Shown piece by piece: positions 35,054 to 44,074 of a DNA stretch of 64,000 nt (position 1 is its first letter; every line of letters begins with the position of its first letter). The stretch is from Microvirga sp. VF16 (GTDB lineage: Bacteria; Pseudomonadota; Alphaproteobacteria; Rhizobiales; Beijerinckiaceae), in contig NZ_CP069355.1 in assembly GCF_016864375.1 (NCBI RefSeq), forward strand, positions 868,001 to 932,000, written 5' to 3'. The notes under the pieces were generated by a model, which saw only the letters and a list, made by a program, of their open reading frames with translations, had not been told where the DNA came from and searched no databases. The position numbers were made by a program, and so were the translations under genes.

Positions 35054-36373
35054 ATGTCCACCTACCCCGCTTCCTGCCCTCGCTCCGAAGAACTCTATTC
35101 GCGCGCCCGCAAGGTCATGCCCGGCGGCAACACCCGCACCACCGTCTTCATGGACCCGTTTCCAATCTATGCCGAGCGCGGCGAAGGATGCCGGATGTGG
35201 GATGTGGACGGAAACGTGTACTACGACTGCATCAACAACTTCACCGCCATGATCCATGGCTATGCCCAGCCCGAAGCCATCGCAGCCGTGCAGGACCAGC
35301 TTCCGCACGGCACGGCATTCGGAGCGCCGACGCAAAGTGAGATCGAACTGGCCGAGCTGCTGGTGGAACGGCTGCCGTCCGTGGAGCAGATTCGCTTCGC
35401 TAACTCCGGAACGGAAGGCGTGATGATGGCGATCAAGGCTGCTCGCGCTTTCACTAACCGCCCCAAGATAGTCAAGATCGAAGGCGCCTATCATGGCTCC
35501 TATGATTTCGCCGAGGTTAGCCTCGACAGCTCCCCGGAGAACTGGAGCGACATGCCGGCATCGATCGCTTATGCGAAAGGAACGCCGCAGGGCGTGCTGT
35601 TCGATGTCGTTGTCGTGCCCTTCAATGATATCGAAGCGCTCAAGGCCGTATTCAGCGTTCATGGAAGCGATATTGCCGGCATCTTGATCGATCCCATGCC
35701 GAACCGTGCTGGCCTAATTCCTGCCCGCCGTGATTATCTGGAAGCGCTCGTGGAGACCGCCCACGCCGCGGGCGCACTCGTCATCTTCGATGAGGTGATC
35801 TCCTTCCGCCTTGGCTACGCTGGCGCCCAGGGCCTGTGGAACATCGCACCGGACCTGACCGTGCTTGGCAAGATCATCGGCGGCGGCTTCCCTGTTGGCG
35901 CCATCGCTGGACGCGCCGAGATCATGGCCGTATTCGATCCGACGCGCGGCAAACCCGCCCTTCCGCACGGCGGTACGTTCACGGCGAACCCGATCACGAT
36001 GCGAGCTGGCTTGGCGGCGATGCAGGCTCTGACGGCGGACGCCTTCACCCACCTAGACCATCTCGGTGCGATGGTGCGGGGCGGCACCAACGACGCATTC
36101 GAGCGCCACGGTCTCGCTGGCCGCTGCGTGGGGCTCGGATCGCTGTTCAAAATCCACTTCACCGGCAACAATATCGTGGACTACCGGTCGGTCTATCCCT
36201 CCGCCGCCGAACGCCAAAAGCTAAATCTCCTGCACCGGGGCCTGCTCGATCGTGGGGTACTCTCCGCAAGCTACGGCCTTTTTGCCCTCTCGACTCCCAT
36301 GACCGATGCGGATGCATCGGCCATCCTCACTGCCATTGACGACACACTGAAACAGATTGCGTCTTTGTCGTGA
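35054..36373 (+). CDS. Class III aminotransferase, glutamate-1-semialdehyde aminomutase-like
   Basis: A 439-residue PLP enzyme. Seen: KVMPGGNTRTTVFMDPFPIY at the start, FANSGTEGVMMAIKAARAFT, YHGSYDFAEVSLD, IFDEVISFRLGYAGAQGLW with the cofactor Asp, and PLP Lys in VLGKIIGGGFPVGAIAGR, then HGGTFTANPITMRAGLAA. The fold is that of HemL, but placement in a catabolic ABC-transport operon and divergence from HemL suggest an omega-type transaminase acting on an imported amine or amino acid rather than heme synthesis. It follows the aldehyde dehydrogenase by 59 bp. Confidence 0.88.
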   Translation: MSTYPASCPRSEELYSRARKVMPGGNTRTTVFMDPFPIYAERGEGCRMWDVDGNVYYDCINNFTAMIHGYAQPEAIAAVQDQLPHGTAFGAPTQSEIELAELLVERLPSVEQIRFANSGTEGVMMAIKAARAFTNRPKIVKIEGAYHGSYDFAEVSLDSSPENWSDMPASIAYAKGTPQGVLFDVVVVPFNDIEALKAVFSVHGSDIAGILIDPMPNRAGLIPARRDYLEALVETAHAAGALVIFDEVISFRLGYAGAQGLWNIAPDLTVLGKIIGGGFPVGAIAGRAEIMAVFDPTRGKPALPHGGTFTANPITMRAGLAAMQALTADAFTHLDHLGAMVRGGTNDAFERHGLAGRCVGLGSLFKIHFTGNNIVDYRSVYPSAAERQKLNLLHRGLLDRGVLSASYGLFALSTPMTDADASAILTAIDDTLKQIASLS

Positions 36374-36454
36374 CGGATCGCACTTTTCGAGGCCTTGCGG
36401 GATGGAGTTGGGCTTCACCCCCCTTACCGCTCGTGCGAAATACAAGGAATCAAA

Positions 36455-37606
36455 ATGACCACCTCACCCCATGTCGTCGTGATCGGAGCCGGAACGCTCG
36501 GGATGTGCACGGCGATCAACCTTGTCCAGCAGGGCGCGCGTGTGACCGTCATCGATGCGAACGCCATCGCTTCCGGATCCAGCGGTCGGTCGGTCGGCGT
36601 AGTCGGGACGCAGTTCACTGATCCATTCGAGATCCTGCTGCGTGTTCATGCAATGCGCCAGTTCGACAGCTTCGAAAGCGCCGGCCTGCGCTTCAACCGG
36701 ATCGGGTATCTGCGTCTCGCTCGCACCGAGGCCCAGATGGCCTTATTCCACGAATCCGTGAAGATGCAGGCCGAGGCGGGATTCCGCTCTCGGGTATATC
36801 AGCAGGACGAGTTAACGACGTTAGTGCCACACATGGATCCGACTGGTCTGGCCGGCGCCATCTTCGGCCCTGACAACGGATTTATCGATCCGCACGAGCT
36901 CTGCATGCTGCTAGCTGAAAAGGTGCGGGAAGCGGGCGGTTCCGTGCGCCAATTCTGTAAAGTGGAAAGTGCGACCCGAAAGGCAGGTGGTTACCGACTG
37001 GAGACCAGCAAAGGACCAGTCGATTGCGACATGGTGGTCAACGCAGCCGGCGCTTGGGCTCCGCAGGTCGCGGCGATCTTCGGCCAGACCCTTCATATTC
37101 ACCCGGAGCGTCACGAAGCGGTGACGATCCTGCTTGATCGCCCACTCGACTACACCATGCCCATGGTGATGGATCTCGTGAACGGCGAGGGCACCGGCCT
37201 CAATTTCCGGCACGAAAAGCCCAGTGAACTTATCGCCGAAGTGCATAAGGTGTCCTCGCCCCTGCCGGAGAACCCCGACTTCTATAACGAGCAATGCGAG
37301 GAGGAATCGAAGGTTCTTTTGGCCGAACTGCTGCTAGAGCGGGTCCCCGACCTACCGGGCGCTCGGCTCGGTCGAGGCTGGGCAGGTCTTTATCCCATGA
37401 CCCACGACCATCGCCCCTTCGTCGGACCGGTCGACAGCTCGGAGCCGACGCTGATCACAGCCGCCGGAGCCTGTGGATACGGCATTCAGCTCGCGCCGGT
37501 GATCGGTCAGGTGGCGGCGGACTGGGCCCTCCATGGCGCGCCAATCTCGGTGCCCGAGAGCGAGCGCCTCGCGCCGACCGCAGACCGCAATGTGCCTTTG
37601 GTCTGA
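36455..37606 (+). CDS. DAO-superfamily FAD-dependent oxidoreductase
   Basis: 383 residues from the ATG at 36455, which has an AAGGA SD seven bases upstream; an upstream in-frame start is less likely. The FAD Rossmann motif VVVIGAGTLGMCTAINL and VIDANAIASGSSGRSVG are at the N-terminus; VVNAAGAWAPQVAAIFG and GLYPMTHDHRPFVGPV near the C-terminus are typical of sarcosine/glycine/D-amino-acid oxidase relatives. Probable role: oxidation of an amino or N-methyl group of the imported compound. Substrate unknown. Confidence 0.88.
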   Translation: MTTSPHVVVIGAGTLGMCTAINLVQQGARVTVIDANAIASGSSGRSVGVVGTQFTDPFEILLRVHAMRQFDSFESAGLRFNRIGYLRLARTEAQMALFHESVKMQAEAGFRSRVYQQDELTTLVPHMDPTGLAGAIFGPDNGFIDPHELCMLLAEKVREAGGSVRQFCKVESATRKAGGYRLETSKGPVDCDMVVNAAGAWAPQVAAIFGQTLHIHPERHEAVTILLDRPLDYTMPMVMDLVNGEGTGLNFRHEKPSELIAEVHKVSSPLPENPDFYNEQCEEESKVLLAELLLERVPDLPGARLGRGWAGLYPMTHDHRPFVGPVDSSEPTLITAAGACGYGIQLAPVIGQVAADWALHGAPISVPESERLAPTADRNVPLV

Positions 37607-37689
37607 CCGAAACATTCGCTTGGGCGAGAAGGAACCGGCAGCACGTCGGTCATAAGAACAGCCGCGATGTCGGCATTAGGCGAAAGAAC

Positions 37690-38451
37690 ATGCAGGAAGC
37701 TGATTTTATTGTCCGCCTTAAGGACATCAACGTGCAATATGGATCCTACCATGCTGTCAAGAACGTCACGTTGGATATCGCCAGGGGCGAGGTCGTGGCG
37801 ATCGTTGGGCCGAGTGGAGCAGGTAAGAGTACGTTCCTACGCACGATCAACATGCTCGAACAGCCTTCCTCCGGAATTCTCCAAGTTGGAAGCTTCCGCT
37901 TCGCCCTAGACCACGCGCTCACCGGCGAGCAGCTGCTGAAGCTACGACGGTCAACAGGCATGGTGTTCCAGTCGTTCAACCTCTTCCCGCACATGACCGT
38001 GCGGAAGAACATCTCGCTCCCCCAGATGCGTGTCCTGGGACGTTCGCAGGCGGAAGCCGATGCGCGGACAGCCCAGCTCCTCGAACGTGTGCACCTTTCC
38101 GATAAGGCGGATTCTTATCCTGCCCGGCTGTCCGGCGGACAGCAGCAGCGCATCGCCATCGCCAGAGCATTGGCGCTCGATCCAGACGTGATGCTATTTG
38201 ACGAGCCGACTTCCGCACTCGATCCGGAACTGGGACTTGAGGTGCTGGCGGTGATGCGCGAGTTAGCCGATGAGGGGATGACGATGATCGTCGTAACCCA
38301 TGAAATCGCCTTTGCGGCCGAAGTGGCCGACCGAATCATCGTCATGGCCGACGGCGAGGTCATCGAGCAGGGCGTTCCCGCGGAGGTCATCCGCAATCCC
38401 ACCTCATCCCGCACCAAGAAATTCTTCCGGGCCGTTGTGGAACGCCACTGA
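37690..38451 (+). CDS. Amino-acid ABC transporter ATP-binding protein
   Basis: 253 residues, GlnQ/HisP type. Walker A GPSGAGKST, Q-loop VFQSFNLFPHMTV, signature LSGGQQQRIAIARAL, Walker B VMLFDEPTSALDPE and switch His in VVTHEIAFAAEVA. The start at 37690 gives the family length; the frame is open further upstream into the previous gene but that part is not protein-like. The stop overlaps the start of the next permease (TGATG). Confidence 0.95.
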   Translation: MQEADFIVRLKDINVQYGSYHAVKNVTLDIARGEVVAIVGPSGAGKSTFLRTINMLEQPSSGILQVGSFRFALDHALTGEQLLKLRRSTGMVFQSFNLFPHMTVRKNISLPQMRVLGRSQAEADARTAQLLERVHLSDKADSYPARLSGGQQQRIAIARALALDPDVMLFDEPTSALDPELGLEVLAVMRELADEGMTMIVVTHEIAFAAEVADRIIVMADGEVIEQGVPAEVIRNPTSSRTKKFFRAVVERH

Positions 38452-39092
38452 TGATGGAGCTTCTTCTTAACCTGCTCAAGGGACTTCCAGCAACCGTCGG
38501 GTTGACGATCGGGGCGTTCGCGATCGGAACCGTTCTCGGCATTCCGCTGGTTCTGATGCGGCGCTCCTCGTCGCGGCTACTGCGCTGGTCAGCCCGCATC
38601 TACATCGATATCGCCCGAGGCATTCCTCCTGTTGTCTGGCTATTCATCATTTTCTTCGGCCTAGGAACAGAGTTCATCCGCCTTACATCCCTCCAGGCAG
38701 CGGTCATCGGCCTCGGCCTAGTTTCCTCTGCATATCTGGCGGAAATCTATCGCGGCGGCTTCATGTCATTGCCGCGCGGACAGGAGGAAGCGGCGGTTGC
38801 CTTGGGGATGCCCCGTCTCGACGTACTACGTTTCGTATCTGCGCCCCAGGTCTTGCGTGTTACAATCCCGCCGATGGCAACCTTCTTCGTCAGCCTGCTG
38901 AAAGACGGCACCGTCGCCTCCACGATCGGCGTACGCGACATCATGATGTTCACCTCCCAAGCAGCGCAAGCGTCCTCCGGCGGCTTCGCACCATTTCTTA
39001 TGGCGGCCACGCTCTACATCGTGATGTCGATCCCGGTGGCATTCTTTTCGCGTGTCATGGATGAGAAGTTGCGTCGGAGGATATCGAAATGA
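38451..39092 (+). CDS. Amino-acid ABC transporter permease
   Basis: 213 residues, HisMQ/GltJK type inner-membrane protein with about five hydrophobic segments. Seen: LPATVGLTIGAFAIGTVLGI, YIDIARGIPPVVWLF, the EAA loop QEEAAVALGMPRLDVLRFV ending in VTIPPMATFFVSLLKD. Overlaps both neighbours by a few bases. Confidence 0.94.
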   Translation: MMELLLNLLKGLPATVGLTIGAFAIGTVLGIPLVLMRRSSSRLLRWSARIYIDIARGIPPVVWLFIIFFGLGTEFIRLTSLQAAVIGLGLVSSAYLAEIYRGGFMSLPRGQEEAAVALGMPRLDVLRFVSAPQVLRVTIPPMATFFVSLLKDGTVASTIGVRDIMMFTSQAAQASSGGFAPFLMAATLYIVMSIPVAFFSRVMDEKLRRRISK

Positions 39093-39748
39093 CGGAGACC
39101 TTCGCGAATTGGACCGAGTGGGCCCCGCAGCTCTTTGTCGGCCTTACCGTCAGTTTGCAATTGACTGGCCTTGCGCTTCTTTTCGGGCTGCCGTTGGGAC
39201 TAGTGTTGGCGCTTCTGTCCATGTCAAAGCTGCGCGCAAGCCGCTACACCGCTATCCTTATTGTCGAGATCGGTCGTGGCGCACCCGCGCTGGTGGTGCT
39301 GCAGATGGTCTACTATGGGCTGCCCTCAGTGGGCATTAGTACCGGCGCCTTCACCGCCGCCGCTGTCGCGCTCGCACTGACGACAGGAGCTTACACGAGT
39401 GAGATCCTGCGTGCAGGCCTCAACGCCGTTCCGGCACGCGAGATTGAAGCTGGAATGGCACTTGGCATGACGCGTGCAGATGTTTCCCGATTTGTGGTCA
39501 TTCCGCAGGGGGTGCTGTTTGCCGTGCCGTCACTGATGGGCTTCGCAATTCTAATCTTTCAGGCAACCGCACTGGCCTTTACAATTTCGGTTCCTGAGCT
39601 GTTAGCCCGCGCCTATCGCATTGGTGCAGACACCTACCTCTATCTCGATGTGCTCTTGCTCGTTGGACTCTTCTACCTAGCGGTCACCATCCCCTGCGGC
39701 TGGCTCGTCGAATGGACAGAACGGCGGCTAGGAAAGCATCTCGGCTGA
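39089..39748 (+). CDS. Amino-acid ABC transporter permease
   Basis: 219 residues, partner of the preceding permease. Seen: LFVGLTVSLQLTGLALLFGL, ILIVEIGRGAPALVVLQMVY, the EAA loop REIEAGMALGMTRADVSRFV and VPSLMGFAILIFQATALAF. The ATG overlaps the upstream stop (ATGA). With the ATPase and the binding protein at 32195-33001 it completes a polar-amino-acid importer. Confidence 0.94.
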   Translation: MTETFANWTEWAPQLFVGLTVSLQLTGLALLFGLPLGLVLALLSMSKLRASRYTAILIVEIGRGAPALVVLQMVYYGLPSVGISTGAFTAAAVALALTTGAYTSEILRAGLNAVPAREIEAGMALGMTRADVSRFVVIPQGVLFAVPSLMGFAILIFQATALAFTISVPELLARAYRIGADTYLYLDVLLLVGLFYLAVTIPCGWLVEWTERRLGKHLG

Positions 39749-40561
39749 CTTCACTTAACTGGTCTATTGCGGGGAATGTCTGCACGCCGATGAGGCACGC
39801 AATCGCAACATTCTGGACAAAGTGGTTTACGAGGTGCGGGGGGATTTATTCGACGAGAGCTAAATCACGAACCTTGAAAGTCTGCATATCGCAAAGGCGC
39901 TGGAATATGATGGGTTCTCTATGGGCTATGTTTGAAGCGTGGAAAGAGCTTAGGCGCAATAACACGCTTGACTTTACAGGCTCAGCCCTAGGCCTCGGAA
40001 TTTGCTTTGAACTTAACCCTGACCTAGTGCCTGCGCAGCTTCGTACGAAGTCTTGAATGGTCAGTTTGATATGCCTCAGCGCTGTTGCATCTATGGTACT
40101 GACCCACGATACCTCTCAGCCACTCTGCTCTTGTGGAGAACACTTCATCCCGAGGCGCAAAGGTGAGTTGCAGGCTAGCCCAAGCAGCCTGAACTACGCT
40201 TTGCATAGTTGGAGAAACTGATCTGTAACACGGTCTACGATTCCGTTTCATTCGTCCATCATCTCCAAGGGCCTTTATAGATCGAGGATGTGCATACGGA
40301 ACTATCGCACCCAACCAATGGTCATTGGACGACTTCAATTCTACCTAATTTATGCTTTTCCCAATTTGGAAGTTCGCGCAGTGCCGATGAACAGAGTATG
40401 GATATTGATGAAGGAGCGCAGAGCCACGAGCCCGTCGACGGGTAGAAACCAAGCGCAGTGTTGAGGTCAAAACGAACGAATGCGGATGGCATAAGACCTG
40501 AGCCAACTCGGACTACGACATCGCCAATTATTTCCCAGGAAGCCGTTTGGCCGGACGAGTC
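39749..40561. other. 813-bp spacer with one coding-like scrap
   Basis: No intact gene recognised. From about 39768 to 39862 a short plus-strand frame reads VYCGECLHADEARNRNILDK then VVYEVRGDLFDES before a stop, which looks like the C-terminal end of a lost protein with a CxxC pair; it has no start. The remainder to 40561 shows nothing I can name. Confidence 0.4.
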
Positions 40562-41323
40562 TCATCGCAACGCACGTCTCACCTCGTTCTGAACGCGCAA
40601 CAAGGCAGGTAGATACCGAAGTGCAAGGCCATTGCTGGTGTGGTTTAATGCTGGGATACCAAGATTTAACGCCGCTACCACTTTGCCGCGCGCGTTGAGA
40701 AGCGGAACTGCAATGGAGCACAGGCCTAGCTCAACCTCTTGATTGATTACGGCGAAGCCTTGGGTGCGGACGCATGTCAACTCAAGCATCAGAGCCTCTG
40801 GGTCGGTGATTGTGTGAGGCGTGCGGGCAGGAAGATTAGTGCGAGTCACAATCGTTCTTGCCTCGCTTTCGGCCATAGCGGCTAACAACACGCGGCCCAT
40901 TGACGTGCAGTAGGCAGGCAGGCGCGAGCCAGCCATGAGGCTGATTGACATCACCTTCTTCTGTGCGGCGCGAGCTACATAGACGATTTCGTCCCCATCC
41001 AAGATTGAGGCTGAGGAGCTCTCCCCGAGTTCCGCCGACAAACGGTCGAGCCAAGGCTGCACAATTTGCGGAAGAGGCATAGTGGCAAGGCACGCGGTTC
41101 CAAGTCGCAGAACACGCGCGGTTAGCGTGAAAAACTTTCCGTCGTAGTCGGCATAGCCCGCCTGCGCGAGCGTCAGGAGACAGCGTCGCGACGTTGCCCG
41201 ATCAACGCCTGAGCTTGCGGCAACCTCGGAGATGGTTTGGCGTGGGCGGTCGGCGGTGAATGTTTCGATCACCTGAAGGCCTTTTGCCAAGCCTCCCATC
41301 GTGTCGCGTTTGTGGACGGTCAT
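40562..41323 (-). CDS. pcaR: IclR-family regulator, PcaR/PobR-like
   Basis: 253 residues from the ATG at 41323 (AAGGA SD upstream; a longer frame exists). The N-terminal HTH is QTISEVAASSGVDRATSRRC; the effector domain has MAGSRLPAYCTSMGRVLLAA and GLCSIAVPLLNARGKVVAAL. The sequence AKGLQVIETF and the divergent position next to pcaIJF strongly suggest the beta-ketoadipate-responsive activator PcaR. It would bind the inverted repeats in the 133-bp shared promoter region. Confidence 0.85.
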   Translation of the reverse strand: MTVHKRDTMGGLAKGLQVIETFTADRPRQTISEVAASSGVDRATSRRCLLTLAQAGYADYDGKFFTLTARVLRLGTACLATMPLPQIVQPWLDRLSAELGESSSASILDGDEIVYVARAAQKKVMSISLMAGSRLPAYCTSMGRVLLAAMAESEARTIVTRTNLPARTPHTITDPEALMLELTCVRTQGFAVINQEVELGLCSIAVPLLNARGKVVAALNLGIPALNHTSNGLALRYLPALLRVQNEVRRALR

Positions 41324-41332
41324 GACAATCCT

Positions 41333-41371
41333 TTTGTGCGATATCGCAACAAATACTGCATAGCGCACAAA
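41333..41371. promoter_or_regulatory. Operator-like inverted repeats between pcaR-like gene and pcaI
   Basis: TTTGTGCG (41333-41340) and CGCACAAA (41364-41371) form widely spaced perfect 8-bp arms; inside, TGCGATATCGCA is a 12-bp perfect palindrome overlapping the first arm. Two overlapping half-site sets are typical of PcaR/PobR-type binding regions. Position: 10 bp from the regulator start and about 85 bp from pcaI. Confidence 0.6.
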
Positions 41372-41456
41372 ATACTTTGTCGTCGACTCGCGTCATGTTT
41401 ATTTCTGCATTGCGCCGGGGGCTGATCTCGTCCTCTGGCAGAGAGGAACCCTTCCG

Positions 41457-42179
41457 ATGGACAAGACAATCGGAGATCTCGCCGATGCAGTGGCGAGGAT
41501 TGGTGATGATGCAACAGTGATGATCGGTGGTTTCGGCGGCGCAGGCTCGCCGATTGAACTGATCCACGCGCTGATTGATCGCTTCCGCGCGACCGGTTGC
41601 CCGAAGAATTTGACGATCGTGAACAACAACGCAGGCAATGGCCATGTTGGTCTCGCCGCACTTATCGAACACGGAATGGTGCGGAAGTTGATCTGCTCGT
41701 TTCCGCGCTCGTCCGACCCGCGCGTCTTTACAGAGAAATATCTGGCGGGTGAGATCGAACTCGAATTGGTGCCGCAAGGCACGCTTGCGGAGCGCATCCG
41801 CGCCGGCGGGGCCGGCATCCCCGCCTTCTACACGCCTACAGCCTTTGGAACTGACCTAGCCAAGGGCAAGGCGATCACGGAATTCGATGGCCGTCCTTAC
41901 GTGCAGGAAAATTGGCTGAAGGCCGATTTTGGGCTGGTCAAAGCCCACGTTGGAGATCGCCACGGCAATCTGACCTACAGCAAGGCTGCGCGGAACTTTA
42001 ATCCGTTGATGTGCATGGCAGCTGCGACAACGATCGTGCAGGTTAGCCACATCGTGGAGCCCGGCGACATTGATCCCGAGCACGTCGTCACCCCTGGCAT
42101 CTTCGTGCAGGGTCTCGTTGAGGTGTCCAACCCGCAGCAGGAAGAAGTCCTAAATCGCGCCGGAGCGCACTATCCATGA
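41457..42179 (+). CDS. pcaI: 3-oxoadipate CoA-transferase subunit A
   Basis: Alpha subunit (240 residues) of the succinyl-CoA:3-oxoadipate CoA-transferase that activates beta-ketoadipate. Seen: TVMIGGFGGAGSPIELI (the CoA-transferase family I glycine-rich start), IVNNNAGNGHVGLAALI, KLICSFPRSSDPRVF and ELELVPQGTLAERIRAGGAG. Forms a heterodimer with the next gene's product, which it overlaps by ATGA. Confidence 0.95.
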   Translation: MDKTIGDLADAVARIGDDATVMIGGFGGAGSPIELIHALIDRFRATGCPKNLTIVNNNAGNGHVGLAALIEHGMVRKLICSFPRSSDPRVFTEKYLAGEIELELVPQGTLAERIRAGGAGIPAFYTPTAFGTDLAKGKAITEFDGRPYVQENWLKADFGLVKAHVGDRHGNLTYSKAARNFNPLMCMAAATTIVQVSHIVEPGDIDPEHVVTPGIFVQGLVEVSNPQQEEVLNRAGAHYP

Positions 42180-42856
42180 CCATCAAGCTTTCCAATGCGC
42201 AGATCGCTTGGCGCGCCGCACAGGACATCGCGGACGGCGCCTATGTTAACCTCGGCATCGGTTTCCCCGAGATGGTTGCTCAGTACCAGCCTCCCGGGCG
42301 ACAAGCGATCTTTCATACGGAGAACGGCATCCTGAACTTCGGCGAGGCTCCGGCGGAAGGGAAAGAGGACTGGGATCTGATCAACGCCGGCAAGAAGGCT
42401 GTCACGATGAACCCCGGTGCTGCTTTCTTCCATCATGCTGACAGTTTTGCCATGGTGCGCGGCGGTCACTTGGATGTAGCGATACTTGGCGCCTATCAGG
42501 TGGCCGAGAATGGAGATCTTGCGAACTGGAGCACTGGGCCCAGAGGCGTTCCAGCTGTTGGGGGAGCGATGGACCTCGTTCACGGGGCGAAGCGCGTGGC
42601 CGTCATCACGGATCATGTGACGAAGGATGGCCAGCCGAAGCTCGTGAAATGCTGCACCCTTCCTCTGACTGGTGTCGGCTGCGTCACCCGCGTCTATACC
42701 AGCTTGGCGGTCTTGGACATCAAGGACGGGCACTTCATTCTGCGCGAGAAGTTGCCCACACTTTCTTTTGAGGTGCTCCAAACCCAGACTGGCGCCGAGC
42801 TTTTCAGCGACGGCCCGGTGGTCGACCTGATCGTTCCGGAGTTGTCGAATGACTGA
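42176..42856 (+). CDS. pcaJ: 3-oxoadipate CoA-transferase subunit B
   Basis: Beta subunit, 226 residues. The catalytic glutamate is in FHTENGILNFGEAP; VNLGIGFPEMVAQY and KRVAVITDHVTKDGQPKLV are typical. Overlaps both pcaI and the thiolase gene, indicating tight translational coupling. Confidence 0.95.
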   Translation: MTIKLSNAQIAWRAAQDIADGAYVNLGIGFPEMVAQYQPPGRQAIFHTENGILNFGEAPAEGKEDWDLINAGKKAVTMNPGAAFFHHADSFAMVRGGHLDVAILGAYQVAENGDLANWSTGPRGVPAVGGAMDLVHGAKRVAVITDHVTKDGQPKLVKCCTLPLTGVGCVTRVYTSLAVLDIKDGHFILREKLPTLSFEVLQTQTGAELFSDGPVVDLIVPELSND

Positions 42857-44051
42857 GGTTTATATCTGCGACTTTATCCGTACCCCCATTGGCCGCTTCG
42901 GCGGTGCGCTCTCGTCAGTGCGTGCCGATGACCTCGGAGCCGCTCCTTTACGTACACTGATGATGCGCAATCAGAGCGTGGAATGGGACGCCGTCGATGA
43001 CGTGATTTTCGGCTGCGCAAACCAGGCGGGCGAGGACAATCGGAATATCGCTCGTATGTCGACCCTAGTGGCGGGGCTTCCGGCGGGCGTGCCAGGCACG
43101 ACGATCAACCGGCTGTGCGGATCCGGAATGGATGCAGTGATCACGGCCGCGCGGGCCATCAAGGCTGGCGAGGCCAGCCTGATGATCGCAGGCGGTGTAG
43201 AAAGCATGTCACGGGCGCCGTTTGTTATGCCCAAGGCCGAAGCTGCCTTTTCACGACATGCTGAGATCCACGACACGACTATCGGCTGGCGTTCTGTGAA
43301 TCCGTTGATGAAGCAGCAATACGGCGTGGATTCCATGCCAGAGACCGGCGAGAACGTGGCCGAGGAGTTCCGCATAAGCCGTGAGGATCAGGATGCGTTT
43401 GCACTGCGGTCTCAGGTCAAGGCGGCAGCGGCGCAAGAGAGCGGGCGGTTTGCGCGAGAAATCACCTCCGTGACCATTCCCAGCCGCAAGGGTGAACCGG
43501 TTATAGTTGATCGTGATGAACACCCTCGCGCGACAACGCTGGAGGCATTGGCAAAACTGCCCACGCCCTTCCGTAAGGGAGGAACGGTGACAGCCGGCAA
43601 TGCTTCCGGCATTAACGACGGTGCGGCGGCGTTGATCCTCGCCTCAGACAAGGCGGCGGCAAAACACGGCTTGAACCCAATCGCCCGCATCCTCGGTGGA
43701 GCTACAGCCGGTGTTCCGCCGCGGATCATGGGTATCGGCCCAGCGCCGGCCTCGAAAAAGTTGATGGCCCGGCTTGGGTTCACGACGGCGGATTTCGATG
43801 TCATTGAATTGAATGAGGCCTTTGCCAGCCAAGGTCTCGCCACCTTGCGCGACCTTGATATCGCGGACGCCGACCCACGAGTGAATCCCAACGGTGGCGC
43901 TATCGCGCTCGGGCACCCTCTTGGCATGTCCGGTGCACGCATCAGCGGGACAGCGGCGTTGGAACTGGCGAGCAAGAGAGGCAAGCGGGCCCTTGCTACC
44001 ATGTGTATTGGTGTAGGGCAGGGCATCGCAATTGCACTGGAGCGGGTGTGA
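42849..44051 (+). CDS. pcaF: 3-oxoadipyl-CoA thiolase
   Basis: 400 residues; splits 3-oxoadipyl-CoA into succinyl-CoA and acetyl-CoA, ending the beta-ketoadipate pathway. Nucleophile Cys in TINRLCGSGMDAV near residue 90, His in NGGAIALGHPLGMSGAR and second Cys in MCIGVGQGIA. Only the last three steps of the pathway are encoded here; ring-cleavage genes must lie elsewhere. Confidence 0.95.
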   Translation: MTEVYICDFIRTPIGRFGGALSSVRADDLGAAPLRTLMMRNQSVEWDAVDDVIFGCANQAGEDNRNIARMSTLVAGLPAGVPGTTINRLCGSGMDAVITAARAIKAGEASLMIAGGVESMSRAPFVMPKAEAAFSRHAEIHDTTIGWRSVNPLMKQQYGVDSMPETGENVAEEFRISREDQDAFALRSQVKAAAAQESGRFAREITSVTIPSRKGEPVIVDRDEHPRATTLEALAKLPTPFRKGGTVTAGNASGINDGAAALILASDKAAAKHGLNPIARILGGATAGVPPRIMGIGPAPASKKLMARLGFTTADFDVIELNEAFASQGLATLRDLDIADADPRVNPNGGAIALGHPLGMSGARISGTAALELASKRGKRALATMCIGVGQGIAIALERV

Positions 44052-44074
44052 GCTGCTCTTAGGAGGATAGACGA

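Noticed and set aside
37294..37689. Upstream extension of the amino-acid ABC ATPase
   Set aside because: This frame lies inside the oxidoreductase gene; protein-like sequence begins only at MQEADF (37690).
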